NCBI RefSeq assembly: GCF_932526225.1
Contig: NC_064043.1
Location: 6,315,501 to 6,379,500 of the forward strand
Reading direction: 5' to 3'
DNA from: Nematostella vectensis
Taxonomy: Eukaryota > Cnidaria > Anthozoa > Actiniaria > Edwardsiidae
DNA length: 64,000 bases
Shown: positions 25,001 to 40,000 of the stretch, one piece after another
How the letters are laid out: every line of letters starts with the position of its first letter
Numbering within the stretch: position 1 is the stretch's first letter
The notes under the pieces: model-generated
Told to the model about the DNA's origin: nothing
Databases searched by the model: none
The model's input: only the letters and a program-made list of their open reading frames with translations
Program-made: the position numbers and the translations under genes

Positions 25001-28000
25001 CTTGGCGATAAAAGTCAGGTACCGGCGTAGAATCGAGTGAGAGCTGTTTAGCACATCGCCGTAACTATGCAGAAGCCGAAGCCCGTCGTGGAAGACGGAC
25101 AGGAATGAGCGGGAACGACCACTCCGCTTGTCATTCAGCATTGCATCAGACCGTGGATTAACTTTCTCGTCAATAGACAACCACAGGAGAAGCTTCTTGG
25201 ATGCACCTAGTTAGGGAAAAGAAATGTGTTTTTTTTTACGTTCTGCATTCATCGAATAAAACGCTCATGATGGCACTTTGAATCACACGCTTTAATTGGC
25301 TCACACGAAGTATTATATCCTATCAACAATACCACAATATACCGCAATTGCAATAGACAAAATGACGAGATTGCGGAGCGTCTGACTGTCTAAAGGTCAT
25401 TTGTACAGCTGAATAAATATTTCTTAAGATGTCCGATATTATAAAATGTTCGCGGATGGCCAATTTTAGCGAAGTGTATCTGAATACTTGGAATGCGTAT
25501 TTGTTTTGTTTTGATTTTTGTTGTTATGGTGTGGTACTGTCACGTGTACTTCATTGCATAGTTATAGCACAGGCCAGATATACATACACACTAGTATACA
25601 CTACATACCAGTCAGGTAAAGGACACGTGTAATCTGTATAAACACATCTGAGTCCAAATGTGGCACCTTAGTGCTTCTCTGGTCAGCTTTCCATACTGCC
25701 TCAGCAAACGCCTCCAGGCGTTCACATACCAAGCGGTTACGCCTAACCTGCCGCATGATCTCTCGAGTAACAAACACCCCCTGGTGACCAACATTGGGAA
25801 AGAACAGGTCATAGAGCGCATGGCAGTCCCTAAAGCTGGCTATCTCCTTGGCTATTGACACTCTATTGGTGAACTGCTGCTGTGCCTGCTTGGGTGCTGC
25901 ATGGATGAATTTCCCAGCGACAGCATTCAGGAGGAGTTCGTTAATCCGTCCTTCAAACAGCACCCTAAACTGCTCTGGGGTTATTTTATTGTGCTGGTAC
26001 ATGCAGCTTTCGTGACATGGGATTCCGACATTGTACATCTTGCATTGTAAGTTTTCCCTCACATGCCTCTTCAAGCAGGTCTTGAGTTGGTTAGTGAATT
26101 CAGCTGCCTGTAAAAGTAATGTGTCTGCAATCAGCTTGTAAGCTTGTTTTACATCTATGACGTGCCTGATGTCATCTTTCATCAGCGCTATAGATGCAAA
26201 GCGGCTGCCACTCTTCGGGTAGATGCACCTTTGGCTGGAACTTTCTGCTGGCTCAAGACCATAGAATCCCTCGCACAACATCACCGTCCGCTGCTCTGCA
26301 TTCGTGTACATGCTGGATTGCTTACTCATTGTTAGCACCAGGCTAAGAACGTGTTCAAGCGCGTCTAGAATATGACGGAAAGGCACAGATTGTGGCAGAT
26401 CCATACCACTGACTCTGTACAACATCACGCAAGCACTGAATTCCCCAACAGCATGGTTGCTATTGTAGAACAGCCTACGTGCCTGGTCCAAGTCATCGGA
26501 ACTCCTTTTGCATTTTCCTAGCAACATCCTGGCTTCCGCTTCACCTATCTTGTCTTTGACCTTGATAAAAAGTCGTAGTGCTTCCTCCAGGGGTTCAACA
26601 GCATCTTCAATCGTGTTATGAGCACAGGCCGCTCTTGCCCTGGATAGGTGACAGTCTGCCAGCACATGGGGATCGGTCGAGTACTTGGCAGCCTCGGAGA
26701 AGCGCCCGTTGGTCTTGAGCACCTTGGCAGCCTCGTCGAACCTCGACTCCTCAAGCAAAGCTTCTATGGTCTCCTGGACGCAGCCATGCCGCTGCAGGAA
26801 GGCGATCTTGTCATCTACTGAGGGCAGTCTGTTGAGGACTGCTACCATGTCATCTGGTTTTCCAATACGGAAGTGTTCCTCTGCCAGCTGATGGCACAAG
26901 CGCTCCACAGTCCTAGAGACCTTGGGTGGACGAATACCTGTTACAACCCCGTCTCTACCTGCAAGGCTGTTGTACCTAACAGAATAAATGGTGATCATAA
27001 ATATCAAAATCTGCATACAGACGACAATAACAGACATTAACAATTACAAAAATCTGTAAAAAAAAAGAATAATAACAGACAAGTTGGCACCCCAAAATAA
27101 ATTTGCAGCGAACGCCCAAGTAAGTAAGCAAGTGAATGAGTGGAGTGACACAATACCAAACTAACCTCTCAACAGCATCGATCGCATCCTTGTACAAACT
27201 ACCCCTGCACAGAACCTCAACAGCGTTGAAGTAGTCGCTGATTGTCTCATAACACTCGCTGGCAGCCAGGTACATTTGCTCACGAGCGAACAGCTTGGCG
27301 GCCTCCTCGTACTACAATCACGCAAATACAGCACAATTTCACCCTTTCACTCATGGGTGATTTTGAGCAAAATTGTAAGAAAACAGACTGAAAACAGAAA
27401 CCTCTCCCCCCCCCCCTATCAATTCCAACACTACCAGTTAAGTTAAGCTACCGCTGACCCAAGACGGTATGCCTTGAAGTTTCCAACAATGCACTGTGGT
27501 TTCCTAGCGACGGCATTGCTACAGCATGTTGCTTACAACAGTTTTGCTTGTAATTTGATTTAAAATTACAGCTTTTTTACATCTGGAGAGTGCCTTGGGA
27601 CATCATGAAGTCTTTTTGGGCATAATTAATGCTGTGCTTATGGATGTTTGCACACTGAGGTTGATTAAATGGGATAATTCCTTGTTTGGGTTTCACCGAG
27701 TAAGAAAGGAATTTTCTTGTGAATGGCCTCATACTCTCCAATGTGGTACATCTTTGCTACCCAACCTTATTCAAAAATTGTTTTCAGGCTTATTCTAGGT
27801 TCCTAGGACCTGGAAATGTTTTGTTTGGCTTTGGGGAAAAGAGACATAAAAAAAACTGTTATGATTAAGGGGGAGGAGATTGCCCGCCTCTCTGTGAAGG
27901 TGATTCCAAGACTCCCATGATGCAGTGCAGGCATGAAATTTAGCCTTAACAAGGAGACTCGCTTCTAATGGAGGTTTTAGCATTGATTATTGTGGCTGAT

Positions 28001-31000
28001 GGCTGTAAAATGGAACCTGACGGAGCGCAATAAAGGTATCTATATGTGACTTGATCTGTGTTTGCTTGTCTAATTTGCAGTTCGGAATTTCGTGTCTTTT
28101 TTTGGTATGAAATCTTTCTGAATTTAAGCATTTGTTTACGAATTGGTCAGAAATCAAGGTAATTTTTTTGAAATGGAGTCAATTATATTACATTGCTTAG
28201 ATGCGCTTTTGAAGGTCGTCTATGCCTTGGATGAATCTATGAGTATACGGGTTTGGTGATGTTTAGCTAACATTTCTGACGTTTTGAAGTTGGGCCTAAA
28301 TTTTACGGGCGTCTCAGGACGTTATAGTAATGAAAGACTTAAACCAAGTCTATGTAAGGATTTGTATGACAGTGCTTCAATTAGACCCTACGTTTTCAGC
28401 TTATTTTAATAACAACTTTAAAAATTGGGGAGGCAACGAAAAGCAGACTGGCTTTCCCATCAGTCTGGTTCCCAGTCTGATTGTTTGAGTTTCTTAAAAG
28501 TATTCTTGGTTACTAACGATTTCCAATTATTCCCAACTCATCCCGTTTATGCGAGTTTTACTGTATCGGTTAAAGAACTAGGCTTACCCTTCCAATGTTC
28601 CTGTGCAAACGAGCCAGCAGGACTCTCTCTTTAGCGTTTCTCAAGCAAACGGCAGCTTCCGGTACCATGCGGCACTTGAGGAACTGGTGTGCTGCCTTGA
28701 GGTACTCCACTTGCATTGCTTTAGGATTAGTGCGCAGCTTGTGGGCCTCGGCAGCTTGGAGATGGGCTTGACTCTTTCGTATCATGCCTTCATCTTGCGA
28801 GAAGGTAAAACACTTGATCGCCACCTCCCACATGCCACGAGAAAAGAAATCCTTCAAGTAATAGAGTAGAAGTCAGCCAGTCACTTTATTTTAATCAATT
28901 GTAATGTACATATCTATATTAGTAATTAACACATTTTAAAATATTTTATATTATCTTTTTTCCTTTATTAATCTTTTCTTTGTTTTTGTGTACCTTTGTT
29001 ACAGGGGCCACAAAGTTCTAAGTGCGTTTAACTGTCACGTGTTTACCCTGCTTAATTTATATCAATTTTAAATTCATGTCATACATGATTTACCGTGACC
29101 GAAGACGAAAACATTTATATTCACCTATATTCAACATACGCAAGAATACAGTGCTTTCTTTCTTTGGCCAAAGACCTTTGGGGGTGCTCACCTTTCCACG
29201 TTTCTGCCACTCGGCTTCTGTGGACTGCTCTACAAACATACTAGACAAGGTGTCAGATTCCTCTGAGATCTGCACAACGCGCACAAGTCCAAGCTTCTGG
29301 AAGTACTCGAACATTGGTGCTCTCGCCTCCTCGTCCTCATCAAAGAACCAGACATTGACTCTGGCACGGGTGATTGCCGTGTAGAGATACTTGAACTCTG
29401 AGTTCAGTACCTTGTGCTTGACCTCGTCAAATGTCAGGGGCCTAGACGTGGTGGCGAGGTCGTCGTCAGTAAGGACGGCAAGGCCGCTAGAACAGGTTGC
29501 TTTGCCTTCCTCAAGACTCTTTACAAAGCTTGACACAACCCTCCACTCCTTTCGAGCCTGGGATAAAAATGAAGATATAAAGGTGTCAAGCTCATTACCC
29601 TTGTAAATAGATCGAGAGCGAAGGTACAACATAGTCGAGTCAAAGGCAGCCTATCACAGAACACAGCTTAGGATCAAAACTGATGTTCTACTAAGTGCGC
29701 TGCCTAGGCTTTACACAATAGGACTAGCAAGCATCTTTTTTGCTCTGATAACTCTCTGCTTACTTGAAATGTTGTTAATCTCTCTAGGGGTTTCGAGTTA
29801 ATGGACTTCAACACGCATAAAATTGAACTAGTTTGTACTAATAGCTTTTCCATTCACAGCTAGATGAATAACACCGAGTCCTTAGAATAGTACAAACATG
29901 CTAATAAAGCAAACGTTGCTCCTCAAAGGGTTTCAATCAACCATATTATTGTTTGCACTTGAAAGTGCAAATAACACAGTTTATTTGTAAGAAAGTGGCA
30001 TGGACGTATAGGCGACCCACCATTATACCTTCAACATGCCATTCACACATAAGAGTACATCTCTGACCTGGGAGTCCTTGAAAAAATTGTAGATCAAGAC
30101 GTCATCAAACTCTAAGCCCTTAGCCTCGTAAATAGTCATCACCAGGCCATGTTTGAGCTCATCAGGCATGCTCTGCCGCGACTCATCTGAAGCCACCAAG
30201 ATCACCTGGTGGGCACCAAACTCGATCCTTGACGATCTCCGTTTGTTGCCTTGTAAAATCATGGCAAGGTCGCTGAAGCTGCAGGATTCCAGCAAGACAG
30301 GTTTTGGACCTAAAGTAAAAGCACTATACTATAATGAATGCATAGCACGCCAAAAGTAGTAAAAGCGATCAGATTATAATGAATGCATAGCACGCCAAAA
30401 GTAGTAAAAGGGATTAGAATATAATGAATCCATAGCAAGCCAAAAGCCCAGATTGAATTTGCCATGAGAGGGCGAGAGCATGAGATGATTTCGCCTGTAG
30501 CGTTTTGCAACTGGTTCGTTTAACAAGCCTCTTTTGTTGTTTACTCGAGTGCAAATATGGGCTACTATCTATGAAAGTTTCAACAGAGACTTATTTAAGA
30601 GTCAGCATCACACATAAATTAAGAATATGCGAGATTTGGTTGCACGAAAAAATAAGTTTAATAGGGTACTTGCCATCGAAAAGTCCTTGATCCTTTCTGA
30701 GCCTGTCAAAGGAATCAGGGAAGAAGTAGACCAGGAGATCCACCACACAGGACGCCAGCTTCAGGATGCCCACATGAGACCTGTAGTTGTGAGTTAGCTG
30801 GTACAGTTGGTCTGGAACGCGCACCCCTGACTGGATGCCAACAGAATGGTATGACTGCTGTGCGTAGTAGAACAGTGACTTGAGGTCGCTGAAGCGGAAG
30901 GCTATGCCTCGCATGATGCTCTGGGCGGTGTCTCCAGTGAAGAACAGTCCATTGGGGTCTCTAGAGCATCTGATCAGTAATGAGAGCTCTGCCTGGGTGA

Positions 31001-34000
31001 AGTCTTGTGTCTCGTCCACATAGATTCTGTGGATAGACCAGTCTGGAGGCCCGACTTGTTGCAAGCGGGTAAACAAATTATGCACTATATCTGCCTCATC
31101 GAACATTCCAAGTGTGGATTTCATTCTCTGGTAGACTCGAAACAAGGCATAAACCTCGCTACGGTCCGCTGGAAAATTGGGGGCTCGTTTCCTGCCAATG
31201 GAGTGATACTCTTCTAGAGTCAAGTACCCTTTCTCTGAATGCAGAGCCTCGACAGAACCTTTGATAAATGACCTGATCTCCATCCATAACAGGGTAGGGT
31301 GGAACACAACCTTATTTCCTTTGCAAATCTTTGTCCAAAGTTCGTTGGCAAACACTCCATATGTGACTTCTCTCCGGGGGTCGAAATTGGCACGTCCTCG
31401 TGCGTTATCATTCTGCTCTTCTGGTAGATTACCTTGCTCCTCATCTTCGGTGTCTGAGTCAACTTCTTCTATTATTGCATTCATGTGAGCCTCTCCTTCA
31501 CCCCATCCAGTGATTTTCCGGACAAGGCTTCCATCTTCAGCACGTGGAAAAAACTCTTTACCATCAAGAGAGGCATCCAACATCAAAAGCAATGTCCGTG
31601 AATTAACAAACAGTGGCCATGCAGTTTCTTCCATGTCTGTGATTCTGTAAGGAAGTGGGTTGTCTTCACCTTGGACATGCTCCTGAGCGGCTGAACAAGC
31701 ACGTGTAAGTTCTTTGAAGTTCTTCCTCACCTCGGTGCACAGGACCGCATTCTTGGTTACGAAAACTTGGTGTAGGTGCTCGTACTTTTCTTCGCCATCG
31801 AGCTCTTCTGTATCTCCATCTTCACCTCTCCGACGTGCATCCGCAGCTCGAATAAAGTCCTCTTCATTTACTTCTGGCACTTCAGGGTTCTCCTCTGGTT
31901 TCTCGTCGTGTGTTTCCTCCTCTTTCATTTCCTCTTCGTTGCTGACTGCCGCAGAACCATTTTCTTTCTGTATGAATTCCAACATCTTGGGAATGTGTGG
32001 TCCTGCACTGACAGCTTTTTCCCAATAGGACCGGAATTCGTTCCACAGGCGATACAAACAGCAAGTGGTTTTACCAGTGCCACTTCGCCCCAAAAGAATA
32101 ACTGATCTTGGCGGGTTGGGTCTTAGGTTAATAATACGGTGCTCAAGCTCAGTTACACGGAATGGGAAGTCCATTCTCCCTGTAATTGCCATCTGCAGCA
32201 CGCTGTTGACAAGCGCCGAGGAGAATGCGTAAAACTTAAGAATGTGGTACTCCTGGTCATTGGGGCTAGCAGGCGGAACAAACAGCTTCATTGATGAGCA
32301 TGTACCACTCCGCTCACCGACAAGCTCATCCACAGACTCTGAAACTTCAGTGAAGAAATTTGGAAGCCTTTCACCTTCACCAACTGGTTTATACAAGGAT
32401 TTCTTGAATCCCTGCAGCTCTTTCTTTACCATGCAGTTGAGACCACGGTTGTGGGACTTCACAATTCTTTCAACTTTTCCATCAATGGAACGATAATCTG
32501 TTGCAACGTCCCAGACACGGATGATCTCAGTATAAACACGACCTGAATGTGTCCCATCTTGGCCCCGCATTTCACGGTCATCGCTACACCTTGCCGAAAA
32601 TGCTACACTCAACTCCCAGATGATCCAAGCTGCTTTTGCTGCACGTGCTTTAAAGAGGAACATCCCTTGTTCCCTTGGTGATCCGTCTATCCTCCGGCAA
32701 AGCTTCTTGGTCCAGCGGCCCTGAGCTAGCATGCAGATCTTGCTGATGATCATTCGCTTGGTGTCTAGTGCAATTTCATTGCTCTGCAGTACTTTCCAAA
32801 ATACATCTGTACAGTCGACTTCCCATGGAAGATTCTCAAATGCAGACAGGAGATTGGATTCAGGAACTCCAGAAAGTTCCTCTTCAGCTTCTTCATCCTC
32901 CTCTTCTTCATATGTGTCCTGCCCGTTCTCTTCCAACCCTTCTGCTTCGGAAGCTGTAACAACTTCTAAGCCATCAGCTGCAATTGGAGCCTTTTCATCT
33001 CCAATTTCGTCTTCATTATCCGTTGGGACATCTAGTTCCGCTGGTGTCACTGCCTCGAGCATATAAGATATATCTTCCCTTAGTGCCTCTGTTGAGCTGC
33101 TTCCTGTTGTTTTCTTTTGAGTGTAGTGAGATGCGGAGGCCTTATTTGGTTCTTGATCAGCATCTCCCTCAGAAGTCCCCTCACTAGGTGAAAGGGATGC
33201 AGTCTTGGTCGAACCGTCCGTTGGCACAGAGTTGTTGTCTCTCAATTCAACCTGCTTTACCTGCCGGTTTCTCTTCCGTGGTTTCTTGTTCCCACTTTTT
33301 AGTGCATTCACGGCTGCACGGATTAATTTAACTCGGGGGTCTTTTTTGGCCATGATGAGGTCAAGTGGCTGCTTTCCTTCGTTGTTCTTTATTGCAGGAT
33401 TGGCACCGCCATCGAGAATGGCTTGGATGGCATCACATTTGCGCTTGCTTGACTGAGCAAGACATGCCTGATGAAGAACTGTGTTACCAGTTCTGTCTTT
33501 AGCGTCGACATCTATGCCTTCAGCATCCAACAGCGCCTTCAGAAAATGAAACTTGCCTACAAAAAGCAAAAAATCAGACAACCGTCTTGAGACAGTGCAC
33601 ATTTGGTAAGCTATAAAATCTGGCGTTATTCGTCCTCCCAATCTCCAACAAAGTAACGGTGCAACTGCATCGACTTTGTTTGATTGAGAAATTTTCACAA
33701 TGTATAAAAAATAAAAAGCTAAAGCCATGCATTCCAAATATAGAGCCAGGTTTTTACACTTTTGGGTTAGGAAGCAAAGCCATTGAGCTATCGGCCCACT
33801 CTCCATTAAACGTCCCACATACAATACATATTGTAATAATAATAATAATAACCTGGAGACCATCATCACCCACCTTTCTTGACAGCCATGTTGAAAGCTA
33901 TCTGCAAAGGTCCTGTTGCACCATCTAAAATGAGAGAAGCGGAGGCATTGTACTGCAGTAGGGATACTACGATCCCAAACTCCTCGTTGTCGAAGGCAAT

Positions 34001-37000
34001 GGCCAAAGGGGGCTTGGCTGTTTGATTTAGTCCATCTGCCTTTGCACCATTCTCCAGTAGGGTTGTTATCAGTTGCGCCTTTCTCATGTAAGTGCTCTGC
34101 ACAATGTGTTCGATTGGAATATCAGCCGCACTCATGCCAGTAGCAAAACCGCCCTCGCCTTTCCTGCAGCGCTTGGATCCCCCTCCACCAAGGTAAAGCA
34201 TATCGAGTTTGGCCCAGTCTTGGGTCGCACAGGCATCTTTCACCGCCCTCTTGACTACTGCCTCTGGGAGGTTGCATGTTAAGCTAGATATGCCGTCTGC
34301 GAGGAAAAAATACGTACATTCACAAGTTATTGACTAAAGGGCGGAAGGAGTGGACGTGGCAATGGAAGCTTGGCAGTCACGTTAAAAAGGTGTGCTACCT
34401 TTAAGTTTCCTCGCCGCTCCCTGATATCTCGGAATGTAAAGACATACAGTATACACGTCGGCTAGTTAATAGGTTTCGAGGGGAAGAACAGGCCATTTTG
34501 TTTAAATAAATCATTGACTATTGACTAGGAAAATGTTTTCATTAAACCAAGAAAGGCGCTCATGTAAAAAATGCCCAGTACTGCTAAAAAAAAAACAGCC
34601 AAAATTGTCATCCTAGCAATACTAGCGCACACCATGTTTGCACACCATGTTAAGAGGGGCTGTGTAGTAGTTTGCTAACATGTCCTTTTCTCTTATGGTT
34701 AACCGACCTTAGCAAAGCCAGCAATGGCGGGCTTTACAAAAAATCCTTCAAATGGTATCGAGCATAATCAATGCAAATAAACTAGTTTCAATAAAGGAGT
34801 TGCGTTTCTTGCTGTTTATTATCTCGTACCTGGTAACAAGGCCGCACAAGCAAGTATCTGGTTAAAGATAGTGAACTGGTCTTCTGGATTAGCAGCTCTG
34901 TTCAGCGCCTCACTAAAAGCACGAAGTGCTTCTTTGTGTTGGTTTAGACAGGAATAACAGTACCCCTGACGAGCGTAGCCCTGAAAACAAACAGAATAAT
35001 CTGAAATCATTTTCAGAGTGACGTAGTCAATGCTCTTACTGTTATTGTTTTAAACTGTAGTTGTGGGCTTTATAGTCTTATGTGTGAGTTGATCTTCGCG
35101 TGTATGGTTCAACTAATCTGGTTTTATGTGGAAATTGCTAATTGCGTGGTCCAATCGTTACTTTAAGCTATTCTAGGCCTATGTTGGAGTTGCTCCCTTT
35201 GCATCTTCAAGTCCTTACCTAAAACCATTCTAGTCTCATGTGGAATCTGCGCAGACCTTACCTTGTACCATTCTGGTCTGAAGCGGGAGCAGCTCTTCGC
35301 GTCGTCAAGCCCTTGTTGGTAGTTACTCATGTTGTAGTGGGCCAGAGCACGGTTCCCCAAGAGTGTGGCAAGCAGCTCCTTCTCATTGGATGGCACGTAC
35401 TTGATAGCTAAAGTGTAGAACTCGACTAGAAGAACGTAACGTTTGTCTCTGAATAGCTCTTTACCTCGATCTTTCCACTTGTATGCTTCAGCCTAGATGC
35501 ATATCAGTAAAGGAAATGTGTAAAAAGCATGTAACTAAAACACCTTAAGGCTGAGTTCAAACGTCGTATTACCCATGAGCCGTCATCAATGCAAATGCAT
35601 GCAAATAAAGATTAAACAATCGATTTTGTTCATGACGTTGTACGACGTTCAAACTTAGCCTTAAACGTTCAAATATTTTTGAAATACAGTAAATCATGTT
35701 CGAAACTCACTTTTGAAAGGAATCAAAGTCTACCCTCAAAGGTTGCACCCCCCTGCACCCCCCCCCCCCCTAGTAAGACAAAAGTAGTGTCAATACTACT
35801 AGGAATATTATGTAGTGTCAAGCAAAAAGAGTCTGTTTAACAAAACGATTCCTGTTTCCAGTCGATTTTCTTGGTGGCTTATTGAATATAACTTAGAGTT
35901 TAAAAACAACGAACGCTGTACTAAAATTGGAAATAACATGATAAGCAGAGTGATTTAGCAACATAAGTTCGGTTGTTTTTGGTGATGCCGTTCAGGCCCT
36001 TTTAACCCATTGATCCTGGCTATTTTTGAGCTGAATTTACAAAAAACAGACTGAAAACAGATACCTTCCCCCCTATTCTGAGTTTTTTACAGCCCCTCAA
36101 AGTCAAACACAGCTGCACCTAGTCAGCGGTATCCAAGCTTTCCAACAGTGCTTTGCGTCCCCACTTTTAATCCCTCGTCATTGTGCTAAAGCGAGCACAA
36201 GTTGATGGTTGCTTGTATATTTTATCAAAAATACAGCTATGAGCATATTAGGAGAGTGTCTCAGGACATCATGAAGTCTATTGGGGCATAATTGAGTGCT
36301 TTGCTTATAGATATTTGCAAGCAAAGGTGGATTCATGATGATTTTTTCTTGCTTGGCTTTGCCTGGATGAGAAAATTATTTTCTAATGAATCACCACAGC
36401 TCTCCTAAATGCTGTCTTTCGTGAAACCAAATTGATTCCAAAATTGTTTACACTGCTATTTTGGGTCTGTATGACCTAGAATTGATTTGTTTGGCTTCAG
36501 GGTGAAAAGACTTTGGGGAGAGGAGTGTTGACTGGCCCTCCCCTCGTGAATTTTTCCCTGGATCTCCCAGAATACTTTGCAATTCGTAAAGGCATCTAAA
36601 TGGTTTTACAAGCCTTCGAGGAGTGGACATTGTGTTTTGAGGCCATGGAAATGAACCTGGAGGATCAGAATAAAGGTATCTATTTGTGTCTTGAGCTGTG
36701 TTTGCTGATCTCTCTCCCTTGTTGGTATTTTGAGCGTTTTATTGAGAGGGGTGATTCTGCTTTTCTTTCCTTGTTCGATTTGAAATTTGTCAAAGAACCT
36801 GTGCTATTATTTGGCTTAAGAGTAGTTGCCAACACCTTGGTTGGATGCATATCTTTAAGACCATTTATCCCTTAGACTGATGCCTGAGTATCTTCATCGT
36901 GTTGTTTTTTTTTTTTTTGCATTTATGAATTTTTGGGATTGTGGGTACTTCTCAAAGCCGGTACAGGCCGGTTGAGGGGTCAATGTGTTAAGTGACGTGA

Positions 37001-40000
37001 CCAACATTTAATTTACATGGCGCTGATCGGCAGTGCAATAACCACAGCTACGTCATCATCAGTACTTCACTCAATTATCACTTAAGAGTTTCTTCTGCCC
37101 CTGATTTCACCTTTTTCTGGCATACAGTAACAGAAAATTGCAGCAATTCACATGTAAACACATGTTGGTATGTGTCACAACAAACGGTTAACCCAATGCA
37201 GCAATGGGATTATCAATAGAGGCCTTTTTGGTCAAAGTCAAGGTTTCAGGGAATGTGACATACAAACAACACCAACCTGATCCTTGACTGGCTTGAGTTT
37301 AAAGCATTCGTTTCCATTTTCTAGGGCCTTCTCGTACATCTTGAGCTCAAAGTATGCAGTTGCAAAGAGCGTGTGCAGTTTGTGGTTAGCGTCCTTCGAA
37401 GACGAGGAAGTAAACTGGAGGGCTATATTCAGCAGTTGAATGGCACGAGAGTAGTCTTTTGCGTTCATTGCCTTGGTTGCAAGATCCTTCCAATGCTGAA
37501 ACTGACACTGTAAAAAAACATAAGACAGAGGCAATTGAAGCAGTGTTTTGTTTTGTGGGGTGAACATGACAGTTTAAAATACTGCACGCATTTTTTTTAA
37601 TTTACAAAGCAAAAACGAAAAAATGTCTACCCCAGATCGACTCACCTCTTTGTTGGCAGGTTTATCAGGCAGTTTAGCACCAATACATGACGGATCCGCC
37701 TTGTGCTTTAATAACTGCGCCACAATGCTGTACTTCTCTTGAGCTAGTGCTAAGCAAAGGGGCCGATTCTTGCTTCCTCTCATACCATTCACATCTGCAC
37801 CATGGTCTATTAGCACAGCTACCAGCTTGCTCAAGTTAGACATGTCGGACCGCAGGACACTGTCCAGAGGGATGTGTGAGGCATCAGTTCCTGTATGACG
37901 AAATGCAATTATGTCAATTCGCAAGGCTTGAAAATAAATGAAGGGCTCCCATGATTTCAGACTTTCAAAATTTCAGTCCTCAAGATACGTTGTTGTTGCC
38001 AAATAGTGTGGATCAAAGATAGGAGGGTTAACAGCATATCCTCTAAAAAATAAAACTAGGTCAGGTCCATCAGCTGTAACAACCTTACGACAAGCATTGC
38101 AGCAAACACACACACACTTATTTAAGATTAATTTACATTAACAAAACTCAAATAAAACGATTTATTCAGTGCAGCATTGACATACACAACATTTACCTTT
38201 TTTCTTTATATGGTGTTAGATTGTTGGAATAATATAACCTTTGGTGGCAAACTCCCGTGCGCTTAGCCTTTTAGTGGCAAAATAACAACAACAAAAAGCA
38301 ACTGATTCAGTTGTTACGAATAAGTCAGAATTTTTTTTTTGTCAGAAAGAGCTTAATTTCACTTAAAGATTTTGTTCTCCGGCCGGACATTTTTGTGTTT
38401 ATTTTGGCTTGAATATGCCACTCAAAAAGTCACGCGATCAGTTAGTGCAAGTCGGCTATTCCCTCAGTTTACCTTACCACGCCCTACAGTATATTAAACA
38501 GCAGCCTTTTACCTGTAGCAAGGCCTCCCCGGCCTTGAGGGAAGTTTCTGTTGGGGTCACCTCCGAGAAAGAGGAGTTTTAGCTTGTCCCACTCCTTCTT
38601 GTTGCAGATATCTTTAATGATTCGCTGCATGACTGGATCTGATATCTTGCACGTGACACTCATTGTTCCACCTATTAACACACCAAGTGATATTTTAGAA
38701 ACATGGTTAAGATGTTTACTTCTGTTTGAATTTAATGAATCCTGTCAATAAGGTCAATACCAGATCAAAGAAGTAACAACTGTTACAGAAGCCAAAACCA
38801 TTGGTGTCGGCGATGGATTGATTCTCTAGTAGAGCCCTGAACCAGAATAACTTGAATCCTTATCCTTGACTTCACTGGAAATTGCTATTTATGTGTCTCC
38901 ATAGCTTTTGCCTCAGTGTCACTTGCTACATATGACCTTGAAGCCATTACTGTGTCTCCGAAACCTTGGCCTTAGTGGCACTTGCTGTGACTTGTGTAGC
39001 CATGCAAAACCTGTGTCCCCTTACCTTTTGCTTCAGTGGCACTTGCTATGACCTGTGTCGCCATGCAAACCTTGTCCTCATTACAGTCAGCCTTTCTGTA
39101 GCCGTCACAAGCCGCTTTGAGGGCTTCAGTAGTCTTTCCTAGAGCCTTCAAACAGCAGCTGAGTCGATAGTATGCCTGAAAGAAAACACACAAATATATG
39201 TACGATTTCTCCTAATTAAGACCTCGTCGATTTTCAAAACGCTTATAGTCCTCCTTCGTCCATACTACGGTAGCCATAAAAGTATGACACCATAGTGGAC
39301 ACCTTTAGACACCACAGCTTTGATTCAACTGCAGGGTTTATTCTGGCTTTGTTGTCTCTATTATTTCCTCCCAACAATACCTCTTCCTCTTTTGGAACAA
39401 TTTGCAAATCGCAAGGCAGAGGTTTAATGGGGTGAAAGAAATTACAGTTATTATAATTGCAGTTACAGTATACCTTGAACCAGCCAGGCCTGGATGCAAC
39501 ACACTTCTTAGCATCTGCAAGAGCTTCATCGTACTGATACATATTGAGATAGATAAGGCAGCGGTTGCTAAGAAGAGCCCCACGCATCTCAGAACACGAC
39601 TCAGGGGAGTAGTTGATAGCCAGGGAATAATAACGGATCAGTAGATTGTCTTTGTTCTCCTGCATTTCCTTCTCTTTGAAGATGATATTGCCACGCTCAC
39701 GCCATTCCAAAGCATTTCTCTGAGGGAAAAATAATTAAATGAGCACGTTAACTTTTTCATCCATGTTACCCTGCTACAGTGGATCCTTGATTTTAATTGG
39801 ATATTACGATAACCTCGACTTTATGATGGCCCTTTTTCTCCCGGCGGAAATACAGTGAAATGTATAAGAAATGCTTTTCAAAGCGTAATTTTTACCTCAA
39901 TACAGCGATTATTACTGATTCTGTCTATCAACAAAGAGAGAAAAACTCAAGACACCATCCGCATACAGTACAGTAAATCGGAAGTTTGATTTAGATTACA

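Noticed and set aside
32765-33066. Ser-rich plus-strand frames opposite the acidic linker of the TRANK1-like gene
   Set aside because: Shadows of GAA/GAG/TCA-rich coding sequence on the other strand.
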